From: TMED78 sp036337035
Lineage (GTDB): Bacteria; Pseudomonadota; Gammaproteobacteria; Steroidobacterales; Rariloculaceae
Direction: 5' to 3'
NCBI GenBank assembly: GCA_036337035.1
Contig: JAYZFC010000007.1
Span: 1 to 64,000 of the forward strand
DNA: 64,000 nt
Shown: positions 45,771 to 54,615 of the stretch, piece by piece
Layout: every line of letters begins with the position of its first letter
Position numbering within the stretch: the first letter of the stretch is position 1
Position numbers and translations under genes: made by a program
The notes under the pieces: generated by a model
What the model was told of the DNA's origin: nothing
What the model saw: only the letters and a program-made list of their open reading frames with translations
Database searches by the model: none

Positions 45771-47258
45771 ATGGGAAAACCAACAGGCTTTAAAGAATAT
45801 ACAAGAAAAGTTGTTCCATATAGGGATCCACTAGAACGTTTAGAGGATTTTAAAGAGATTTATACGAATCCTATTGAGAAAAACCTTAAGCGACAAGGGG
45901 CTAGATGCATGGATTGTGGAGTACCTTTTTGTCAATCCCACAATGGGTGCCCTATTGATAATCTGATTCCTGAATGGAATGATTTAGTTTACAAAGGTAG
46001 ATGGCGAGAGGCTCTAGATAGGCTCCATAAAACTAATAATTTTCCAGAATTTACTGGCAGAACATGTCCTGCTCCTTGCGAAGGTTCTTGTGTTTTGGGT
46101 ATAACAGATCCTGCAGTTACTATTAAAAATATAGAAAATGCAATAGTTGATAGAGGATTTGAAGAAGGGTGGATTACTCCTGTAAAACCTAAAGTCAAAT
46201 CTGGTAAAAAGGTAGCAGTAGTTGGATCAGGACCATGTGGTCTTGCAGCTGCAGATCAGCTTAATAGTGCTGGACATTCTGTAGAAGTTTATGAAAGAGA
46301 GGATAGGGTTGGCGGATTATTGATGTACGGTATTCCAAATATGAAATTAGATAAGAATATTGTAGAAAGAAGAATTGAGATTTTAAGCAAATCAGGAATT
46401 ATATTCCATACAAATTCTGATATAGGAAGAACTGTAGATCCAAAAAAAATATTTAACAACTATGATGCTGTTCTTCTGGCTACTGGGTCAACAAGACCAA
46501 GAGATCTTTCTGTACCAGGTAGAAACTTAAAAGGTATTCACTTTGCTATGGATTTCCTTACTGCTAATACCAAAAGCCTGATAAATAGCAACCTTAAAGA
46601 TAAAAAATTTATAAGTGCAAAAGATAAGAAGGTTATTGTTATAGGAGGTGGAGATACTGGAGCTGATTGCATAGGCACCGCTTTAAGACATGGATGCAAA
46701 AGTATCATTAATTTAGAATTACTAGATAAACCTCCTGTATCTAGAGCTCCAGATAATCCATGGCCTCTATGGCCAAATATTTTTAGGGTAGACTATTCTC
46801 ATGAAGAAACTATGGCAAGATTTAATTATGAACCAAGAAATTATAGCGTGGTTACAAAAAAATTTATTGGGGATGAAGATGGTAATTTAAAAGCTATACA
46901 AATAGCTTCTGTTAAGTGGTCTTATAAAGATGGGAAGTTTAGCATGTCTGAAATTAAAGGTACTGAGAAAGAGATAGAGGCAGATTTAATTTTTTTATCA
47001 ATGGGTTTTTTAGGGCCAGAGACATATCTATCGGATAAGCTAGGTATTAAGTATGATGAAAGAGCTAATTATAAATCTGAGCATGGTGAATATAATTCTA
47101 ATATTCCAGGCTTATTTATTGCTGGAGATTGCAGGAGAGGTCAATCTCTAGTGGTATGGGCTATTAATGAGGGTAGGGGAGCCGCTAGATCTATTGATAA
47201 TTTCTTAATGGGATCTTCTTATTTACCTGCACCTGGCGTAAGCATGGGCCTAGAATAG
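45771..47258 (+). CDS. gltD: Glutamate synthase (NADPH) small subunit
   Basis: GltD passes electrons from NADPH through FAD and iron-sulfur clusters to GltB. The 495-residue protein has N-terminal cysteines for the clusters (CMDCGVPFCQSHNGCP, CPAPCEGSC), the FAD motif VAVVGSGPCGLAAADQL, YGIPNMKLDK, the NADP motif VIVIGGGDTGADCIGT, and GLFIAGDCRRGQSLVVWAI. Complete and in the usual gltBD order; ammonium assimilation links it to amtB in this window. Confidence 0.98.
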   Translation: MGKPTGFKEYTRKVVPYRDPLERLEDFKEIYTNPIEKNLKRQGARCMDCGVPFCQSHNGCPIDNLIPEWNDLVYKGRWREALDRLHKTNNFPEFTGRTCPAPCEGSCVLGITDPAVTIKNIENAIVDRGFEEGWITPVKPKVKSGKKVAVVGSGPCGLAAADQLNSAGHSVEVYEREDRVGGLLMYGIPNMKLDKNIVERRIEILSKSGIIFHTNSDIGRTVDPKKIFNNYDAVLLATGSTRPRDLSVPGRNLKGIHFAMDFLTANTKSLINSNLKDKKFISAKDKKVIVIGGGDTGADCIGTALRHGCKSIINLELLDKPPVSRAPDNPWPLWPNIFRVDYSHEETMARFNYEPRNYSVVTKKFIGDEDGNLKAIQIASVKWSYKDGKFSMSEIKGTEKEIEADLIFLSMGFLGPETYLSDKLGIKYDERANYKSEHGEYNSNIPGLFIAGDCRRGQSLVVWAINEGRGAARSIDNFLMGSSYLPAPGVSMGLE

Positions 47259-47273
47259 TTTTAGGTAATACCT

Positions 47274-47831
47274 ATGTATAAGTATCATTTTGAAAATGGT
47301 AATTCTATTGTAGCTCCATATCCAAAAAATTCTGCTTTAGCCTTGTTTGGTCTTGGGTGTTTTTGGGGTCCAGAAAAGACCTTTTGGGAGTTGCCTGGAG
47401 TTCATTCAACAGCAGTAGGGTATTCTGGTGGGAGTTCGAGTAATCCCACTTACCATGAAGTCTGTTCAGAATTAACAGGACACGCAGAGGTTGTTTTAGT
47501 AATTTTTCTACCTTCTAGGATTTCTTATGAAGAGTTATTGAAAGTTTTTTGGGAATCTCATGATCCTACTCAGGGAATGAAGCAAGGAGCTGATATTGGT
47601 ACTCAGTACAGATCAATTATCATTACATATAGCAATGAACAATATGATCTAGCGATTCAGTCAAAAATTAAATATTCTAGGCTTCTAAAAAAATCAGGTT
47701 GTGGTGAAATAACTACCGAGATTACTAACTATATTAATTTTTACTATGCCGAGGATTACCATCAGCAGTACCTTTCTAAAAATCCTAATGGGTATTGCTC
47801 TATGTCTGGAACTGGTATTTCTTATTTATAG
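47274..47831 (+). CDS. msrA: Peptide methionine-S-sulfoxide reductase MsrA
   Basis: MsrA repairs oxidised methionine. The 185-residue protein has the catalytic GLGCFWGPEKTFWELPGV, GYSGGSSSNPTYHEVCSELTGHAE, and YRSIIITYSNEQ. One later Cys (KKSGCGEITTEI) and another near the C-terminus could resolve the sulfenic acid. It is 15 bases after gltD and convergent with rpoH. Confidence 0.96.
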   Translation: MYKYHFENGNSIVAPYPKNSALALFGLGCFWGPEKTFWELPGVHSTAVGYSGGSSSNPTYHEVCSELTGHAEVVLVIFLPSRISYEELLKVFWESHDPTQGMKQGADIGTQYRSIIITYSNEQYDLAIQSKIKYSRLLKKSGCGEITTEITNYINFYYAEDYHQQYLSKNPNGYCSMSGTGISYL

Positions 47832-47840
47832 AAAGGAACT

Positions 47841-48695
47841 TCATGCCATCAGATTTTTAAGTTTTTTTAGAGCATTTGATTCAATTTGTCTAATTCTTTC
47901 AGCTGATATATTATATTCATCTGCAAGATCATGAAGAGTATCTTTGCTATTTTTGAGCCATCGCCTTGCAACAATATCTTTACTTCTTTCATCTAATTTA
48001 TCTAGTGCTTTATCTAATTTGTTAGATGAATATTTGTATGAATCTTCAGTTTCTATCAATTCAGCTGGGTCTGAGTTATCACTTGGAATCATTAAAGAAG
48101 GAGAGACTTCATCTTCACCTAGCGGAGAAGGGTCAAAAGAGACATCATGTGCAGAAAGTCTCTTTTCCATTTCACTTACCTCTTTTTCAGTAACTCCTAA
48201 ATCTTTAGCAATTGATTTTGTTTCATCATTAGATAACCATCCTAGGCTACTTTTCGCTTTTCTTAGATTAAAGAAGAGCTTCCTCTGAGCTTTTGTGGTA
48301 GCTACTTTAACAAGTTTCCAGTTTTTTAAAACATATTCATGAATTTCTGCTCTAATCCAGTGAACAGCGAATGCAACAAGACGAACTCCTACATTTGGAT
48401 CAAATCTTTTAACTGCCTTCATTAAACCAACATTTCCTTCTTGAATTAAATCTCCAATAGGAAGTCCATAACCCGAATAACCCTTCGCAATATGGACAAC
48501 AAATCTAAGGTGAGAAAGGACAAGCTTTTGAGCTGCTTCTAAATCATTCGAGTCTCTGAGCTTATTTGCTAATTGAAGTTCTTCTTCTTGGCTTAGAACT
48601 GGAATTCTTCCAGCCGCACTAAAATACTGATCCAGGCTTCCTATAGGAGCACTTAAAACAAGCTCTGCCTCTCTAACTGTAAGTGATTTTTCCAA
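47841..48695 (-). CDS. rpoH: Heat-shock sigma factor RpoH (sigma-32)
   Basis: RpoH directs RNA polymerase to heat-shock genes. At 284 residues it equals the E. coli length. It shows region 2 (LSHLRFVVHIAKGYSGYGLPIGDLIQEGNVGLMKAVKRF, split here for reading: FAVHWIRAEIHEYVLKNW follows), the RpoH box QRKLFFNLRKAK, and region 4 (DERSKDIVARRWL, LADEYNISAERIRQIE). The start is TTG at 48695, since an in-frame TAA lies a few codons upstream and no ATG precedes the conserved N-terminus. A perfect CIRCE operator sits 35 bases upstream, so HrcA control is expected. Confidence 0.97.
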   Translation of the reverse strand: MEKSLTVREAELVLSAPIGSLDQYFSAAGRIPVLSQEEELQLANKLRDSNDLEAAQKLVLSHLRFVVHIAKGYSGYGLPIGDLIQEGNVGLMKAVKRFDPNVGVRLVAFAVHWIRAEIHEYVLKNWKLVKVATTKAQRKLFFNLRKAKSSLGWLSNDETKSIAKDLGVTEKEVSEMEKRLSAHDVSFDPSPLGEDEVSPSLMIPSDNSDPAELIETEDSYKYSSNKLDKALDKLDERSKDIVARRWLKNSKDTLHDLADEYNISAERIRQIESNALKKLKNLMA

Positions 48696-48730
48696 AACTA
48701 TGTATCTCTTTGATTAGAATAGCTATTATT

Positions 48731-48757
48731 TTAGCACTCTCAAGACTAGAGTGCTAA
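48731..48757 (-). promoter_or_regulatory. CIRCE element (HrcA operator) upstream of rpoH
   Basis: The site is TTAGCACTC, nine bases, GAGTGCTAA: both 9-base arms match the published CIRCE consensus and each other without a mismatch. HrcA binds CIRCE and represses groE or dnaK operons until heat shock. Here it lies in the rpoH leader, 35 bases before the TTG start, and 165 bases from rsmD on the other side, so rpoH is the likely target. hrcA itself is not in the window. Confidence 0.92.
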
Positions 48758-48781
48758 AAAAGAAGAGGTTGTATATTAGTC

Positions 48782-48787
48782 ATTATA
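48782..48787 (-). promoter_or_regulatory. Possible -10 box of the rpoH promoter
   Basis: On the minus strand the sequence is TATAAT, a perfect sigma-70 -10 hexamer, about 25 bases upstream of the CIRCE element. The -35 region at the right spacing is poor (CTAATT). If it is used, transcription would start near 48775 and CIRCE would lie in the early transcribed region, a normal position for HrcA repression. Confidence 0.35.
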
Positions 48788-48921
48788 TTTAGTTTATACA
48801 AATCAATTAGTTACGACAAACATAAACTGAATTTGATTTTTCATTTAATGAAGAGAACCCGCAACTGAAGTTCAGTATACTTAACTTATTGATAGATTAG
48901 GGTTTAAGAACAATTTATTCT

Positions 48922-49503
48922 ATGTGGAAAAATAAAAACAAAGTTAAGATAATTGGTGGGAAATGGAAATCAAGATTAATCTCATTTCCACTCATTAGGG
49001 ATATTAGACCTACTCCAAATAGGGTTAGAGAGACACTTTTTAACTGGTTAAGAAATGACATTATTGACGCTCATTGTCTAGATGCTTTTGCTGGTAGTGG
49101 ATCATTAGGATTTGAGTCTCTTTCTAGAGGTGCTAATGAGGTTTGTTTTATAGATAAGGAAAGAGCTATAGTTAATTCAATTAAAGCCCAATTAGAATTA
49201 TTTAATGTAAATAGCAAGACCATTTTGGGAGATGCCAAGAAAATTTTAGAACATCAATCTCCAGAGAAATTTAATATTATCTTTTTAGATCCTCCCTATA
49301 GTTATAAATTAAAACCAATACTTATGACATTGTCTAAATGGCTTACAAATCCAGGATATGTTTATATAGAAAGGAAGGAAAATGATATGGATGAACTTAT
49401 TTTTGATTATTATAGAAATAATTCTAATGACTATGAGTTAATAAAATCTGCTATATATGCAAAAGTTGAGTATGGGCTACTAAGGTATGATAAATCTACT
49501 TAG
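48922..49503 (+). CDS. rsmD: 16S rRNA (guanine966-N2)-methyltransferase
   Basis: RsmD methylates G966 of 16S rRNA. The 193-residue protein has IIGGKWKSRLISFP, RPTPNRVRETLFNWL, the SAM motif LDAFAGSGSLGFESLSRGA, and the catalytic IIFLDPPYSYKL. It precedes coaD, the common rsmD-coaD pairing. A 13-base palindrome (ACTGAA, G, TTCAGT at 48864-48876) lies upstream and may be an operator or chance. Confidence 0.95.
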   Translation: MWKNKNKVKIIGGKWKSRLISFPLIRDIRPTPNRVRETLFNWLRNDIIDAHCLDAFAGSGSLGFESLSRGANEVCFIDKERAIVNSIKAQLELFNVNSKTILGDAKKILEHQSPEKFNIIFLDPPYSYKLKPILMTLSKWLTNPGYVYIERKENDMDELIFDYYRNNSNDYELIKSAIYAKVEYGLLRYDKST

Positions 49504-49543
49504 TGTTATAATATCTTAAATAATACAAATATTAATTTAAATT

Positions 49544-50038
49544 ATGAAAGAAAAAGCAATGTATCCAGGTAGTTTCGATCCTTTTACTAAAGGACATGAA
49601 GATATTGTTAGAAGAATTTCAAATTTTTTTAGTGAGGTTATTATTTCTGTAGTAGATAAGCCTAATAAAAAAATCTTATTTAGCACTAAAGAAAGGGTTG
49701 AAATGATAGAGAGTATTTTTGATGATCTTCCTAAGATTAAAGTAATTTCTTACAAGGGTTTAACTGCTTCTTTTGCTAAAAATAATAATATTAGTGTAAT
49801 GATAAGAGGCATTAGATCTATTTCTGATTATGAATATGAATACGACTTGGCTGCATTAAATAAGCAGATTGCACCCAACATCGAAACAATTTTTTTATCT
49901 ACATCTGAAAAGTATAAATCTATTTCATCATCCCATGTTAAGGAGTTGGCGCTTTTAGATGGGGATGTATCTAAATTTTTACATCCTACAGTGGCATCAA
50001 AGTTAGTAGAAAAATTAGGTCAAATAAATGAGAATTAA
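49544..50038 (+). CDS. coaD: Phosphopantetheine adenylyltransferase
   Basis: CoaD adds AMP to 4'-phosphopantetheine, the fourth step from pantothenate to CoA. The 164-residue protein has the nucleotidyltransferase start AMYPGSFDPFTKGHEDI, VMIRGIRSISDYEYEYDLA, and the TSEKYKSISSSHVKELA motif. coaBC, for earlier steps of the same pathway, is at 53344. The 3' end overlaps ggt by 11 bases. Confidence 0.97.
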   Translation: MKEKAMYPGSFDPFTKGHEDIVRRISNFFSEVIISVVDKPNKKILFSTKERVEMIESIFDDLPKIKVISYKGLTASFAKNNNISVMIRGIRSISDYEYEYDLAALNKQIAPNIETIFLSTSEKYKSISSSHVKELALLDGDVSKFLHPTVASKLVEKLGQINEN

Positions 50039-51719
50039 AAAATTCTTTTTATTTTATTTTTCTCTACTAGCTTCATCAATATCACTATCTCTTGAGCATT
50101 ACCCAGAAGAAGCTGCTATAGCTAGTGCACATTCCCTTGCTAGCGAGGCTGGGATAGAAATTTTAAAAAGAGGAGGGAATGCATTTGATGCAGCTATTGC
50201 TGTTAGTGCTGTTTTAAGTGTTGTGGAGCCATATGGATCTGGTCTAGGAGGGGGTGGTTTTTTTCTCCTTCATAGATCTAAAGATAATTTACAAGTTATG
50301 ATAGATGGGAGAGAGGTTGCTCCAATTAGTGCTACAAGGGATATGTATCTTGATGAAGATGGTAACCCCATCCCTAGAGCTTCAAGAGATGGACCTTTAT
50401 CCTCTGGTATACCAGGTCTCCCGGCCTCATTAGAATATATAGCCAATCATTATGGCAATCTTCCGCTTTCTGTTTCACTAGAACCAGCTATTAGACATGC
50501 TGAGAATGGCTTTCCAGCATATTCGACAATGCTAAAACTTTTAGAAAGAAAAATTAATATTATGAATGAAGAAGCCAAAAGAATTTTTATGCCTAATGGT
50601 TCAATTCCGAGTGAAGGTGATTTAATTATTCAAAAAGATTTGGCTAATACATTAAAAATTCTTGGAGAAGAAGGCTTTAGTGGTTTTTATAGAGGAGAAG
50701 TAGCGAAGAGGTTGGTTGAAGGGGTTAATTCAGCTTCAGGAATTTGGTCACTAGATGATTTAGCTTCTTATCAAATCAAGGAGAGAGAACCAATAATTGG
50801 TTATTTTCAAGGAATGCAAGTTATTGCTCCACCACCACCTTCATCTGGAGGGATTGGCTTAATTAATATGTTAAATATCCTTTCAGGTTATCAGATAAAT
50901 AATTTAGATTCTGTTTCTAGAATTCATCTTATTGTAGAAGCAATGAGAAGAGCTTATAGAGATAGAGCACAATATTTAGGAGATACAGATTTTGTTAATG
51001 TACCAATAGATAAGTTAATAGATAAACACTATGCATCTAGTCAAAGAGCTAGTATTAATATAAATAAATCAACACCTAGTAATTTATTACCAGGCATTTC
51101 ACCTATTGATTATTCAACAGGAGATCAAACTAGTCATTTTTCAATAATTGATAATGATGGCAATATAGTTTCTGCAACCCAGTCAATAAATTTTAGCTAC
51201 GGTAGCGGATTTATACCTAAAGGAACTGGGGTGATTTTAAATAATGAAATGGATGATTTTTCTATAAAGTTGGGAACGCCAAATGGATATGAGTTGATTG
51301 GTAATGAAGCTAATGAGATAGCTCCTGGCAAGAGAATGTTATCAAGCATGACTCCAACTATAATAATTGATGATAGAGGCTTAGCTGTTCTTGGTACTCC
51401 AGGAGGTAGTAGGATTATTACGATGGTGTTGCTATCTGCTTTAGCATGGAATCAAGGAGAATCAGCCGAGTCTATTACTTCACTTCCCCGTTTTCACCAT
51501 CAATTTTTTCCTGATTTAATTCAATATGAGCCTGATGCATTTAGTGATGATGAAATTAAAGCACTAAAAGATAAGGGCCACTCTTTGAGGCCTCTAAATA
51601 GCAGTTACGGTAATATGCATGTAGTTACTTGGGATTTTGAGACTGGTGATTTGGATGCTTCATCAGACCCTAGAGGACACGGCGAGCCAAGGTTTTTAGA
51701 ATCAGTTAATTTGGAATAA
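50028..51719 (+). CDS. ggt: Gamma-glutamyltransferase (glutathione hydrolase)
   Basis: Ggt cleaves or transfers the gamma-glutamyl group of glutathione in the periplasm. The 563-residue precursor has a signal peptide (about 1-20), GGNAFDAAIAVSAVLSVVEP, the autoprocessing site before the nucleophile Thr in GDQTSHFSI (about residue 367), GTGVILNNEMDDF, SSMTPTII and GTPGGSRI. One chain is cut into large and small subunits in this family. The start overlaps coaD and the end overlaps a convergent small gene by 14 bases. Confidence 0.96.
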   Translation: MRIKKFFLFYFSLLASSISLSLEHYPEEAAIASAHSLASEAGIEILKRGGNAFDAAIAVSAVLSVVEPYGSGLGGGGFFLLHRSKDNLQVMIDGREVAPISATRDMYLDEDGNPIPRASRDGPLSSGIPGLPASLEYIANHYGNLPLSVSLEPAIRHAENGFPAYSTMLKLLERKINIMNEEAKRIFMPNGSIPSEGDLIIQKDLANTLKILGEEGFSGFYRGEVAKRLVEGVNSASGIWSLDDLASYQIKEREPIIGYFQGMQVIAPPPPSSGGIGLINMLNILSGYQINNLDSVSRIHLIVEAMRRAYRDRAQYLGDTDFVNVPIDKLIDKHYASSQRASININKSTPSNLLPGISPIDYSTGDQTSHFSIIDNDGNIVSATQSINFSYGSGFIPKGTGVILNNEMDDFSIKLGTPNGYELIGNEANEIAPGKRMLSSMTPTIIIDDRGLAVLGTPGGSRIITMVLLSALAWNQGESAESITSLPRFHHQFFPDLIQYEPDAFSDDEIKALKDKGHSLRPLNSSYGNMHVVTWDFETGDLDASSDPRGHGEPRFLESVNLE

Positions 51720-51960
51720 AATTTACTAAGAGGTGAAATAAGAAACCACAAATAAAAGCAGTTAACATACAAAGAAATAAGTTAAAAGAAATAAATAATA
51801 ACCGATGGATCAATTCATATTCTGTAACTCCACCGAAAGGTAAGTTTTTTTTCTTCTCAGTCTCCTTGCTTAATACACCCATTTCATAATAAAAATAAAT
51901 ACCATATAGGGTGATACCACAGGTAGAGCCGATAAAGAAAAATAGATTAGTTGTACTCAT
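51706..51960 (-). CDS. Hypothetical small membrane protein
   Basis: The 84-residue product has two hydrophobic helices (about 6-26 and 53-80) around a charged loop (KETEKKKNLPFGGVTEYELIHR, given here only as a marker). I recognise no family. It starts 22 bases after mutM on the same strand, which supports a real gene, and its last 14 bases overlap the end of ggt. Confidence 0.6.
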   Translation of the reverse strand: MSTTNLFFFIGSTCGITLYGIYFYYEMGVLSKETEKKKNLPFGGVTEYELIHRLLFISFNLFLCMLTAFICGFLFHLLVNFIPN

Positions 51961-51982
51961 GCATAGATTCTAGCAAGAAAAA

Positions 51983-52795
51983 TTATTTTTGGCACTTGTA
52001 GCAATAAAAACTCGATCTTTGCCCTAGGATTACCCTTTTAATTTTTGTATTACATTTAACACAAGGCTCATTTTCTCTATTGTAGACTACTAAAGATTGC
52101 TGGAAGTAACCCATTTTTCCATTACTATTGGTAAAGTCTCTTATACTAGAGCCTCCTAATTTAATAGCCTTTGATAAAATTGTTTTAATTTCTGTAATAA
52201 GCAGGACTAATTTTTTTTTGCTAATTTTGTGAGCAATCTTCCTTGGATTAATGCCAGCATAAAAAAGAGACTCGCTAGCATAAATATTACCTACACCAAC
52301 AACTACTTTATGATTCATTAATAATTGCTTTATAGTAGATTTGCTTTTTTTACATTTTTTCCACAGGAAATCTATATTAAATTCATCTGAAAGTGGCTCA
52401 ACACCAAGATTTTTGATTAACCAGAAAGAATTTGGTTCTTTAGAGAAATGGATGCTCCCAAATCTTCTGGGGTCATTAAATGTAAGATATGAGCCAGAAC
52501 AAAACCTAAATATCACATGGTCATGCTTCAATTTAATTGAATGCTTACTTAAAAATTTTAAACTACCAGACATCCCTAGGTGAATGATTAAAGAGCCATT
52601 CTCAAGATTGATTAGAAGGTATTTTCCTCTCCTACTTAAGGAGAGAATTTTTTTATTCCTTAATACAGATTTTATATTTTTTTGAATAGGCCATCTAAGG
52701 TTTTCTTGATATATAAAAATATTATCAAAGATCTGATTTATTAGGGAAGGCTCTAGACCTCTTTTGGTTATTTCTACTTCAGGTAGCTCAGGCAT
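51983..52795 (-). CDS. mutM: Formamidopyrimidine-DNA glycosylase
   Basis: MutM removes 8-oxoguanine from DNA. The 270-residue protein has MPELPEVEITKRGL with the catalytic Pro2 and Glu3, RGKYLLINL with the conserved Lys, MNHKVVVGVGNIYASESLFYAGI and the zinc finger CVKCNTKIKRVILGQRSSFYC plus a final Cys pair (CYKC). It works against the same lesion as MutY, encoded at 60079. It follows rpmB-rpmG on the same strand. Confidence 0.96.
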   Translation of the reverse strand: MPELPEVEITKRGLEPSLINQIFDNIFIYQENLRWPIQKNIKSVLRNKKILSLSRRGKYLLINLENGSLIIHLGMSGSLKFLSKHSIKLKHDHVIFRFCSGSYLTFNDPRRFGSIHFSKEPNSFWLIKNLGVEPLSDEFNIDFLWKKCKKSKSTIKQLLMNHKVVVGVGNIYASESLFYAGINPRKIAHKISKKKLVLLITEIKTILSKAIKLGGSSIRDFTNSNGKMGYFQQSLVVYNRENEPCVKCNTKIKRVILGQRSSFYCYKCQK

Positions 52796-52813
52796 ATAGA
52801 GCTTAAATAGCTA

Positions 52814-52969
52814 CTACTTTATTTTTGTTTCTTTATAAAGAACATGCTTCCTTATCGTAGGATCATATTTTTTTGTCTCCATCTTATCAGGATGCAGCCT
52901 TTTGTTCTTTGTAGTTGTGTAGTAATGACCAGTATCAGCTGAAGACATCAATCTAATTTTCTCTCTCAT
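52814..52969 (-). CDS. rpmG: 50S ribosomal protein L33
   Basis: This 51-residue frame reads MREKIRLMSSADTGHYYTTT, then KNKRLHPDKMETKKYDP and TIRKHVLYKETKIK, which is a complete L33. The form lacks the zinc-binding Cys pairs (C-minus type), as usual in gammaproteobacteria. It lies 16 bases after rpmB, the standard rpmB-rpmG order, and 18 bases before mutM. Confidence 0.96.
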   Translation of the reverse strand: MREKIRLMSSADTGHYYTTTKNKRLHPDKMETKKYDPTIRKHVLYKETKIK

Positions 52970-52985
52970 AGTAAATTCCTAATTA

Positions 52986-53222
52986 TTATATTACTTCACC
53001 TTTTTCGCGAAGTCGTCTAACTATTTCTGTAGCTCCAAGTTTTTCTATCATTCGGATGCCTTTTCTTGAAACTTTGAGTTTGATGAATTTTTTTTCATCT
53101 TCTAGCCAAAAACGCTGGGTATGAAGATTCGGTAAAAAACGTCTACGGGTTTTATTATGGGCATGGGAAACATTATTGCCTGACATAGGTTTTTTACCTG
53201 TTATTTGACATACTCTAGACAT
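52986..53222 (-). CDS. rpmB: 50S ribosomal protein L28
   Basis: The 78-residue protein is L28: MSRVCQITGKKPMSGNNVSH, NKTRRRFLPNLHTQRFW, and KLKVSRKGIRMIEKLG. It begins the rpmB-rpmG-mutM run. coaBC is divergent across 121 bases. Confidence 0.97.
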   Translation of the reverse strand: MSRVCQITGKKPMSGNNVSHAHNKTRRRFLPNLHTQRFWLEDEKKFIKLKVSRKGIRMIEKLGATEIVRRLREKGEVI

Positions 53223-53343
53223 TTTAAATTACTCTATATTTAAATACGAAGGGTGAAAACTATACATGCTGTTTAGATTTTTATCTAGTTAAACTATTAA
53301 AAACTTAGGTTATAATAACAAAAATAGCAATTTAAGCAGATAT

Positions 53344-54606
53344 ATGACTATAAATGATAATCAAATGAGTAATGCTAATCCTAAAATAATTCTCGGAGTT
53401 ACTGGGGGCATAGCTGCCTATAAAAGTCTTGAAATAGTTAAGTTTTTAAGAAAAAAAGGAGCAGATGTTCAAGTTGTTATGACGAAAGGAGCAGAGGAGT
53501 TTATTTCGCCAGCAACATTCCAGAGTGTTTCCTCTAGACCAGTTAGAAATAATATTTGGGATGAATCTGCTGAGCAATCTATGGGCCATATTGACCTAGC
53601 TAGATGGGCAGATGTAGTTCTTATAGCGCCAGCAACTGCGCATTGTATCGGATCTCTTGCTTCTGGTTTAGCTGCTGATTTGCTTACTACTCTATGTTTA
53701 GCTACTGAGGCTCCTATAATAATTGTCCCAGCAATGAATAGAGTAATGTGGTCAAATAAAGCTGTTCAGTCAAATTGTGAATTGCTAAAGAAAAGAGGAA
53801 TTAACCTTTTTGGGCCGGCTTATGGAGAGCAAGCTTGTGGAGAAATTGGTTATGGCAGAATGATGGAGCCTAATGAAATAGTTGCTGAAGTTTTTAAGCA
53901 GCCCATTTTTTTAGATAGAAGGGCTTTAGCTGGCGTCAATATTATGATCACTGCCGGCCCCACGAGGGAGCCAATTGATCCAATAAGATATATTACAAAT
54001 AGAAGCTCAGGAAAGATGGGATATTCTTTAGCATTATCTGCTAAGGAATCAGGAGCAAAGGTAACAATAGTTAGTGGACCTGTTTCATTAGATACACCGA
54101 CTGGTGTTAGAAGAATTGATGTAGAAACAGCTGATGAGATGTTTTCTGCAGTTCAAAACGGAATTAAAGAAGTTGATATATTTATAGGATGTGCAGCAGT
54201 ATCAGATTACCAAGCAGACTCTCCAGCTGCAGAAAAAATTAAGAGAAGTAGTTCTAATATTAGTATTGATCTAACTCGCTCTCCTGATATTTTATATAGC
54301 GTTTCAAGCATGGATAAAGGACCTTTTACCGTAGGTTTTGCTGCAGAAACAACTAATGTGATTGCTCATGCAAAAGAAAAAATAATAAAAAAAGGGCTAG
54401 ATATGATAGCTGCCAATAAGGTTGGAAATAATTATGGATTTGATCAGGAGCTTAATGCTTTATCAGTGATTTATGATGATAAAGTTATAGAATTAGAACA
54501 ATCTTCAAAACCTATTATAGCAAAGAAATTAATTAAACTGATTGCTGAAAGATATAATGAAAGTAAAATAAATGATTTATTACCAAAAGGAGTATCGAGT
54601 AGATAA
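53344..54606 (+). CDS. coaBC: Bifunctional phosphopantothenoylcysteine decarboxylase / phosphopantothenate--cysteine ligase
   Basis: CoaBC joins cysteine to phosphopantothenate and then decarboxylates the product in CoA synthesis. The 420-residue protein has the flavin-dependent CoaC domain (GVTGGIAAYKSLEI, SPATFQSVS, catalytic-His region MGHIDLARWAD, PAMNRVMW, and the Cys of YGEQACGEIGYGRM). The CoaB domain follows from about 200 (ITAGPTREPIDPIRYITNRS, VGFAAETTN, AANKVG). The ATG at 53365 is an alternative start. dut follows after 9 bases. Confidence 0.97.
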   Translation: MTINDNQMSNANPKIILGVTGGIAAYKSLEIVKFLRKKGADVQVVMTKGAEEFISPATFQSVSSRPVRNNIWDESAEQSMGHIDLARWADVVLIAPATAHCIGSLASGLAADLLTTLCLATEAPIIIVPAMNRVMWSNKAVQSNCELLKKRGINLFGPAYGEQACGEIGYGRMMEPNEIVAEVFKQPIFLDRRALAGVNIMITAGPTREPIDPIRYITNRSSGKMGYSLALSAKESGAKVTIVSGPVSLDTPTGVRRIDVETADEMFSAVQNGIKEVDIFIGCAAVSDYQADSPAAEKIKRSSSNISIDLTRSPDILYSVSSMDKGPFTVGFAAETTNVIAHAKEKIIKKGLDMIAANKVGNNYGFDQELNALSVIYDDKVIELEQSSKPIIAKKLIKLIAERYNESKINDLLPKGVSSR

Positions 54607-54615
54607 TTTATATTT

